64,000 nucleotides of DNA, from the NCBI RefSeq assembly GCF_000002235.5, contig NW_022145601.1, positions 26,335,228-26,399,227 on the forward strand, given 5' to 3'. Below the pieces are notes generated by a model. The model was given only the letters and a program-made list of their open reading frames with translations, was not told the origin of the DNA and ran no database searches. Both the position numbers and the translations under genes were made by a program. Of the stretch, positions 51,501 to 61,600 are shown piece after piece; position 1 is the stretch's first letter; every line of letters begins with the position of its first letter. The stretch comes from Strongylocentrotus purpuratus. Taxonomy: Eukaryota; Echinodermata; Echinoidea; Camarodonta; Strongylocentrotidae.

Positions 51501-52631
51501 AAAACGCGTAAAGGCGTCATATGACGTACGAAAACCAAGGTTTGTCGACAAACCTCCTTTGTGAATTCGGGCCAGTATGTTGCATGCAGTGTTAGTATAC
51601 AGCAATGACAGAACAAGGGCCAAAACCAACCGAGAGAGATTAAAATTCACCTGAGCAAACACCGCAATCCCATCCAAGAGAATACATTTCAGAAGCGTAT
51701 TATGATTCATCTGTGATACAGTCAATGAATCTCTAGATGATGATGATGCATTCCTTAGTATCAGGTGGGTAGAAGGAGTGGACGGTTGCCATGACAATGA
51801 TGATGATGAGGGCGATGACAATGGAGCTGTAGATGGAGGAGATGATTGGGTAGTAGGAACATCCCAGCATGAAGGCGACAGGTACTCATCAAGTAGCATA
51901 CTGCAAAATGTATCAAAAAGAGTATTGATTAGTAAACAAATATACCATGCACTGAGAGGCTCTAGTTGAAATTATGGATCGAGGTGGCAGGAATAGCACT
52001 CTCTGTCGCTGAGAAATCCATAATTTCACTAGTGGCTTGAAATAGTGCATGATATATTTGTTTTGTATTTGTCAAACAAATTTTCATAAAATAAACAATT
52101 TCTGTGACCGAGGAATCCGTAATTTCACTAGTGGCTTGAAATAATGCATGATACCGATAGCACATTGATCTTGATCGATCAGATCTATGTATCTATGACG
52201 TCAAACATGGTATAGAATGACGTCACGGTATAGCACATTTTGCTTATCGGTAACATCATAGCAACGTTATGTTTGGTCACATGATGCTATGTTGACCAAT
52301 CACTGAACAGGATTTCATGAATCAAAAATATAAAATATCGTGTAGCACAGTTTATTGGCAATTCCAAGGTAGATGGGCATTTCTGTGTTCCATATGTTAC
52401 CAAGTATTGTGGAATTTTGAACATGAATTGACATGTGTCACTCCACTTTATATTTGGTCTGATCACAGCTCTATAGGGCTATAGAATTGGATTAAATTGA
52501 ATTGAATTGAAATGGTATTTATAATCAAATCCACACAGCAGCCCAAGGGTTGAATGGTATGGAGCTCACAGAGTACAATCACAAAAACAATATGTCTTTC
52601 AAATCTATCCATATATCATAGTAATACAATA

Positions 52632-52674
<43 letters not shown>

Positions 52675-55600
52675 GAGAGATGAGACAGGAAAAAACAATG
52701 ATATTTCAGTCTAGGGGAAGAAGAGCTTGTAAATAACCTACTAAGTGAGTTACGGTATTAAATCAATCAACTTCATGCCAAATCCAAGATGTGATCAGTA
52801 ATGTATTAACAAAAGAGCTTGGATTTGCCCTAAGATTTAAGTAGTATACGTACATCACATTGCAAAGACCATTTGGGGGGGGGGGGGCTAAGTTGAAATA
52901 CCATTTCTATTTCTGTTTCTGCAACCAAGATCTGACTATTTAAAATCTGCACTCTTACCCGACTATAGATTTCAATTCTTCTGCATCTGTCAGTGCATCC
53001 TCTATTCTCTCATCTCCCTCTTCCTGCTTCTCCTTGTCTTGCCAGATAGAGAGCTGATCGTCATTAGCAACGAGGAGCGTTCCTTGCATGATCTCATTCA
53101 TGATCATGGCGGCTTGTTTCACGTAGGACGGAGACTCGTGGAAATAGGACAAGAAGTTATCAATCAGGAGCGAAACGTTCCCTGCAAACATGATCCACAC
53201 AGTCAAAATATTAATGATGACAGCATTGAGTGCATCCTGTATTAAACAAAAGGGCCCTATCTTATAAAGAATTGATATTAATAGCAACTTATTTGTGATT
53301 GATATCAATTGCAACTATGTACATAAGAGATAGGGGACCGCAAACTTGCGATTGATGAGGGGACTTGCCAATTGATTTTGATCAATTACAAGTCTTTATA
53401 AGACAGAGCCCAGCTTAGCTCAAAATCTGCATAGCACGGGACGTGGGCACCTTACTTGCGCTCTGCCACCAGAAACAGATTTCTAATTTAAAATCTTTTG
53501 TCGCATCTGGCTACTTATGATGAGTGTGAGGGACAACTCTGATTTCCCAAGAACTGACATTTTCTCTCCGTCTGTGGGATTGAGAGCTTTTGCTGCTAAG
53601 AGGTATTATTCACTATGAAAGTATCAAAGCACAGCATTAATCAACTAATACCATAAAGATTGAGATATACACACAAACAAGCAAACGTGACTCACCATAT
53701 TGCCCTAGTAGTTGGCACAGTTGAAAGATCCCTTCATAGATCTTGTGGTCTGAGAAATGTTTGAAGTCTCTTGAATGACCTCTATTGACCTCACCATCAC
53801 TCAGGTCTTCAAGAAAACAAAGCAACAAACAAAATCAAACATATAAAGACATTTGGATGTATTTAAAAAACTGAATTTCAAATGCATACTGTGTATCATC
53901 TTGAGAGAATCAGAAGGCATTAACTCATATAAATTAAAATAGAGTTGATATAATTATTCATACATTTGTTTTTATTGGTATATATTAACTAAAGCAGCAC
54001 AGACTAAAGGGGTCAGGTTTACAACTAGAATAATACAATTTATTCCATAATATTATAAACATCAAATGTAAAAAAAGAAATAAAGTATTAACAAAATGAA
54101 AAATAAGAATTATACATTGCATCAGTAGGCCTACACCTGCTCGATTTCAATTTATCAATTCAATTTATTAATTTCATAAAATAAAAAGATACAATGTATA
54201 TTAAAAAAGCGCCTGGGAAATCGCTGTAAAAAGCAAATGGCTTGCAGTAAAACACAACAATTCCCCTTTAAATCGTAGTAATGAAAACAACGAATATGGA
54301 ATAGGAAACTTAAATCATTGGACCATTACAAACAATTAACAAATAAATAAATAAAGAAACATAAAAAAAATGAATATTGTCAACATTTAGTTTTTGTCAT
54401 TCAAAACTTTGCAAAGCTGTGTACTGCTTCTCTTCATCTTATATTTCTAATTTGTGCTTCAAGTATCCATTTTTTGTATTCTTAATCAAATGTGGGAATA
54501 GAACTTAGATCAACATGCATGCTCCTTTGGATGACAGTACTACATGTACCTGTTTGAGGTGCTGGTGTAGTTTCTAAGATTCCTGTATCCCTTATGCTGA
54601 GCTCTAGAGCTTGTAGTAAAGCTATGGATAATCTCTTCAAGTGAGGGGCTGAGTTGAGAAGTGAATTCAGTCTGTGACCTGTGAAAGATAAAGAATTTTG
54701 TTATTATCATTATTATTTATTTATTTATTGCAACTGCTAGGAATAATAAATCGTATTCCTATTAATAATTACTACTACTAGATGAAATAAACAGTTAATA
54801 TTTACAAACTTTGGACTTTACTTCATCTCAGACAAGAGAGTGCAGTCACCATGAGACTTGATCTAGAATCATCTAAATTCTATTATTGTGTATCTATATT
54901 ATACAAATACTGGACTGTTTAAATGCCGCTACATGTATCTTCTCTCCGTAATTGTAAATGTAAAAAAAGCATGTATAAGCTCGTTAGTAACAACCAGGGG
55001 ACCCACGGCTTTAAGTTCTCTCTGAGGGACTTGGTTATGAGGATTAATTCCTTACCAAAGAGCATGAGTGCATCGATTTGGTTTCGAACCCGGGACATCT
55101 TGGTTACAAGACCACTGCTCTACCACTGAGCCATGGTGCCTCCTGGAAATAGTCTTTCTGATATGCCTTCACCTTATATACAAGCGGTACATGTATGATC
55201 ACAGTCATGCAGATTAATCACTTGACTGGGAATGTAATGATCGTGGGTTCAAGCCCCGGCACGACACCTTTAAGCATGGCATTTTATCTGCATCTACATC
55301 GTTCCTCTTCACCCAGGAGTTAAATGAGTATGTGCAGCAGGATAGTTAATTTAATTATAAGAAACATTCTTTATTACTTTTAGAATTAATTGTAAAATAC
55401 TGTTCCTTACACAACACAATAATAATGTGCTTACCGAGCAGCTTGACGTATCCAACCATAGCAGTTACAGTGGACAATTTCTCCTCATCATCTGTGGGCA
55501 TTACAGGCAATCATGAAAAGAGAAGGGGGCATTAAAACAAATTTTATTACATATTTTATTTAATAATGTCCTATAAACATGCTGATAGTAGGGATTTATG

Positions 55601-58600
55601 TAGACACAATGATAATTTTCTGAAACTTGGTTTCCTGATCTCTTCCTTCAAATCTTCATTGTATCTGTTGTCCCATGGTCTTCTTTTATATCTCATCAAT
55701 ATCATTATATGTCCATTACTATAACATATTCTCATACACTGTGTATGTACATGTGTGTCTTACAAAAGATATATGTACAAGACGGTGAGTTGTCAGTTTG
55801 TCTACAACCAGTTCTTCTACTACTATTCACATGGTCTAATAATCATTTGATGAATATGATATGATTAAATAATTATTAGACCATATGGATAGCAGACAAA
55901 ATGAGCATTAGACATACTGGAAATTAAGCCGATTAGAAATTATACTAAATGAGCAATAGACCAAATGGGAAGTAAAGGTAGACTTATTCGAGATTAGACC
56001 AAATGACTATTAGCCTAAATGATCAATGGACCAAACAATAAGCATACAAAATGATTATTAGACCATGTGGATAACAGAGGGTTGGGTGTAGACCATATGG
56101 GAATAGACCAATTTGGTAGTAGACGAACCGGTTGGAGACCAAACTGCAATGAACCTACAAGCAATAAAAACCATTTTTGAAATTGAAATTGAAATTGAAA
56201 TTAAAATTGAAATTGAAATTGAAATTGAAATTGAAATTGAAATTGAAATTGAAATTTGAAATTGAAATTGAAGCTTAGAGTATTTTATTACATTTACTGT
56301 CAATTTATACTAACTGTAAGCTGTCTTTTCCTTACCTGCTGTTCTGATAATTCTTGGTAGCATAGTGACAAGTTTATGAAGGTTATCCTTCATGTTGAAA
56401 CCAATTATGATTTGATTAAATTTGATAACATTTAATTACATTTAATTACATTTGATTACATTTACTATCAGTTATATTAAAGGTAAAGACCAGTTATGGT
56501 CATGCGATTGCATTGTGAAAGAAACGTGGTGGAATCGATCAAAAAAGGTTGATCATCTAGCATCTAGCATCTGCAAGGTTCTGGAATCATCAAAATGATA
56601 AGAAATTTGGCCCATTCTTCGTAAAGTCACAAGCACTATACACAGAAAGATGTATATGGGACTACCCTATATCTCTCACAGACCATGAGAGAAACAAATT
56701 TACCAAATATATGAATTAGTAGGCGGTATCCCAGCAAATTTTTTATCATGATGTATTAGTCAAAACATATTCTTTCACATGATTGGTAATGAGAGCTTCC
56801 ATTTCAATTTTTGAAATTGGGGCGTTTCCAATACTGGTCTTTACCTTTAAACATAAGCCATCTTGTTCTTACCTGCTGTTCTGATGATCCTTGGTAGTAG
56901 AGTGACAAGTCTATGAAGATTATCCTCCAATAGCTCACTCAGCATTCTACTCTCTACGGTCAAGGACTCTTTAGCCATTGACCTCAGGATGGCTTGACTA
57001 GGGCTGGACACCTGGTCATATCTGTCCTGGGCCAGACTGACCAAGACCTCCAACACCTTGCCCATGCTGCAGGACATGGAGCTAGAAAAACGGGCAGAAG
57101 TGAGACACATGGGGTGGAAAACTGCAATCATGGCATTATCATTTTTACTGGTAAAATAACAAATATTGACAATATATGATACAAACAGTAAAGTGCTTTC
57201 ATAATTAGTGATGCAGAAATAAGTGGCTTTTACAGCAAACAGCAAAAAGTCTTGTTAAAAATGGAAATTGCTTTTTTTTTTTGTGTATTGCATGTCTTTT
57301 TAGCAGACGGCGCTGAGCAGAGCAGAGGAGCTCTTCTTTGGCTTTAATTACGAACTTGCTTAATGTTACACAATATCATTTCAACTTCTGACAAACAAAA
57401 AGGTAAAAGTCAGGGGATCTGAGATTCCAGCATTTGATAGGTGAAGATATATATGCCAGCAATTTTTTCGTGATTTAGATACTGCAATTTCCTAGAAGCT
57501 TATTTGGTTTGATATTTTAAAGCAGGATTGCTTTGATAATCATAAAAACAAGAAACTAATATTATTTAAAGATGAAGTTGAGTTCTGGTCATGCGATTGC
57601 ATTGTGAAATAAACGGTGTGGAATCGACCAGAAAAGGTTGATCATCTAGCATATAAGAATTTGTGTGTATTGCAAGGTTCTGGAATCATCAAAATGATAA
57701 GAAATTTGGCCAAGTCTTGGTAAAGTTACAAACACTGTACACAGAAAGATGTATATGGGACTACACGAACACGTGGCGTAAAAATCCCACCCCCGAGTTT
57801 TACGATGTTACATGACATATTTAGAATATGAAGGCATTTGAAGAGCCATGCTTTTCAGGGAACATGTCCTATCTGATGTTCTTCCACACTTGCATAATAA
57901 GAATGATAACGCTCACAAATTATTTTTCACCACTTCCCAGAACTCAACCTTATCTTTAACACTTCAACTGGGAAGAAAGAATACAACATTTTCAGACATA
58001 AATTGATGCACAATGTGTTTACACACAGTTTGGTATTTAGCACCACTTTCATGAAATATGGACATGTAATTTTCAGTTTGATACCTATAACAAGGAGCTA
58101 TACTGGGCAGTGTGGAAATGTGCCAGTTCATAACATCATACTCATAATCGAGAGAAGAAATGGAGATTGTATATCAAAACAATTTCTGCTGCCCATGGTG
58201 GAATTTTAAGTAAATACTTTGGTGCTCCTACACTGACCATATCTATGAAAGTCACAAGGATTCAATCAAAGGTTTTACTCAAGATAGGCACAGTTTCTAA
58301 TATCTACATTTAATCCTTCACTCACTTACCTCTTTGTTCTGATGATGAGAGTTTCTGCAAACCTAACCAAAGCAAGCCTCACTCTCCAGCTTCTACTGGT
58401 TACCATGGTAACAATCTTAGCGATGAGAATGTCCAGTTTGGATGCGGTTCCAGTGAGCCAGGTCTCCGTCTTGGAAACTAGGAGCGACTCCTCACCATCT
58501 TGGAGAAGCTGTCTCTTTGTCACATCCTCAGATTTTTTAGTTTTGTCCAGAGGGAGGAGTCTGTCATCCATCACCATGGAGATGTGTTTGGACCAGCATT

Positions 58601-61600
58601 CAATTGCATTCTGGGTAAAATAATTTATAAAAAATTAAGGACCATCCATTACAGTTGTATTCAATTGAAACTGTTAAATAAAAAGCAAATGAATAAGTAA
58701 GTAATAATTAAATAAATATAAACATTATTAACAAATAAAAGAATGAATAAATAAATAAATAAATAAATGAATGAAATAATTAATTAAATAAATAAACAAG
58801 TAACAACAATAATGTTAATTTGGTGCAATATACAACCTCAAGAGTTTATTGCATTTTTCCCTTGAAATTCTCAAAATCCATTTAGGATGATATCATACAA
58901 AATATATCTTGATTTGGTACAAGAGGGCTTTTATGAAGTTAGACTGCTTAAATTTATTAAGTGTTCTACATCAGACACTCCATAGAGCAAAAATTTCATA
59001 AAAAAGTTATGAAGAATCATGAGACAAACACACACAAATATATATAAAGCACTGAGTTATGTTTTGGGGGATAATTTTGTAATTAATTAATTAAGAAATA
59101 CAACATATGTTGAAAATATCATATCAAAAATAATTTCAACAGGTACGTATATTTGCATCAAAATGTGTGTTTTACTCACCATTGTCACATTCTTGCATGT
59201 GAAAAAAGAAAGAAAAGATTAATCAGCATCAAGTGAAAAAATATATAACCATAAATTACATTTTCTATATTTAAAATGACTACTTGGTTTCCTCCTCTGT
59301 AATAATAAGCATATGTCACCTATTCAAAGACAACTGATTTACAATGTAATGCTAAAGACTTTTCTTGTCCACATTCAAATGCATAGCACACAATATACTA
59401 CTTGCAGGGGGATCTGAAGTACATTTATAAATAATTCTTTAATAATAAAGCAGAATATTTGAGTAATTCAAAATGTTGGAAGCACTGAACAATGTGAAGA
59501 TTTTAGAAGTTTTTTGTAGACTGATGTTTTTCTGGTCTGGAGTTTGTTGTATTAGTTTTTGTATTATTTATAATCCTTGCCTACAGGTCTTTCTTTGATA
59601 ATTATGTTGAGTTGTATATCTGATTGACAGATAAAGGCTACTCTTTTAGAAAAAAAAGACTTAGAATATCAAGCAAAGCAAAATCCGATTGTGTCTTGCC
59701 CATTTGTGACAAACTAATACATAAATGTAGCCTAAGAACATCCCTGATCAGTTTGGTTGCACTAGGGATAATGTATACAAAGTTACTATTTATAAGAGGT
59801 GTTCTTCCTTTTTTTTTGGGGGGGGGGGTGTAGAGTAAATCTAAATTGACCTTTGACCTTAGGAAATGACCTGTAACATCACCCCGGCCCACCCACTCAG
59901 TGTTATTCAGGGTACGCATATGCTCGTTCCCTCTTTTTGAAAGCACCCCCTATCTGAGGACTGCCAATTTCCGAACCCCCCTTTTGCGAGCTTTTTGCGG
60001 GCTTTTCCTGCCTTGGAGACCCCCCTAAATTCAGAAAAATGCTCAATGTACCCCCCTAAATTCTGAATAATTTCTCAGGAGTCCAAAGAGATGAGAGAAA
60101 AAAATAAAAAATACCCCCTTTTTAAAGAAATCTCCGGGTGAAAGTCAAATACACCCCTTTTTTTTACAATTCTCTGGCCTTTTGCAGGAAAAGTACCCCT
60201 TTACCGGACATTTTGGCAACACGCATGCGGTCATTCCGACCCCGGAGTGGGGGGGCCGGGAACATCACTAGGACATGAAGGTCCTCTGAAGCATCTCTCA
60301 CCCAAGTTTGGTCACAATAATATTAACGGTTGCCAAGTCATTTGTTAAATAGAGAGTCTTGCAGGTAAACTCAGGCATAGTTACTTCTTTCTTAGCATCT
60401 AGTCCAATGAATGACCAAATGAAATATCTACAAAATGCTTGTTACTCCTGTATGGTCTACCCCCAACTATCTACATGGTCTGATAATCATTTCATCTACT
60501 TATCATTTGGTCTAATGACCATTTATGTTACTAGTTATTTGGTCTAACTTCCATTTGGTTTAATCTCCAATAAGTCTAATTCCCAGTTTGTCTATTGTCT
60601 ATTTGTCTATTGTTTACTATCCATATGGTCTAATAATCATTTAATAATAAATAATAGACCTTATGGATGGTAGACATAATGGGCATTAAACAGACTGGGA
60701 ATTAGACTAAATGAGCAATAAACCAAATGGATAGTAGATCAATTGGAGATTAGACCAAATGACTATAAGACAAAGTGGATGGTTGACAGGCTGGGTGTAG
60801 ACCATATGGGAATAGACTAATTGGGTAGTAAACGAACTGGTTGTAGACCAAACTGCAATTCACCAACATATCCATCACTCTTACCTGCCCTTGTCTTGGG
60901 TTGGCTAAGATGACTCTGCTGATCGTCACTGAGAGGCCAGGTAGGAATGATGCAAAACATTTAGAAGCTTCTCCGTATACTATCGACTCATCATCATCTT
61001 CAACAAACAAAAACATACCATTTAAAGAATGAGAATTCAAATGTAAATGAAAATCAAGTCAAAATTTGTAATTAAAATCTCAGCATACAGGTAATAATTT
61101 GCATTTTCTTGGGGGAATTTTTGTTGACTCTTGATGAACAATTACACTAATCTTCAGTGCTACAAGCATTTTATTTGATGTTCTTACCATTTTTTCTTTC
61201 AATTTGTACTTATGGCTAGTTCCTTTTATTGACTCTTTTATAGTTTGTTTAAATCATGATAAAATACAATAATGCAGTTTAAATGACATCAAAAAGCATT
61301 TTTGAACAATTAAGATCTTAGTTGTGATTTCAAAGCAGTCATTGTCATTGATTAGTAGACTGTTCCCACTGTATTTATGGATGATTGAGTGTTTGGTGGA
61401 GTGGAAAACTGACAAACTTGCAATAATCTGTATGAAACTCAAACTCAATAATAATCTCACAATCAGTCGAGTAAAACACATTCCATCTTCCAATCAAAAG
61501 GTGAAAACAACACATTGCACTTCCTCAATTACCACATCAACATTCAACATCATTAAAAACAAGTTTAATTTTCTAAAGAATAGAAGAATACCCCACTGGC

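Noticed and set aside
51405-51650. Extension of the TTI1 exon frame below 51651
   Set aside because: A CAG|GTGAA donor ends the exon at 51651 in the right phase, and the extension reads through a MITE.
55080-55142. Functional tRNA-Thr gene
   Set aside because: The A and B boxes are good, but the arms do not close cleanly and a SINE body shared with 41635-41787 follows.
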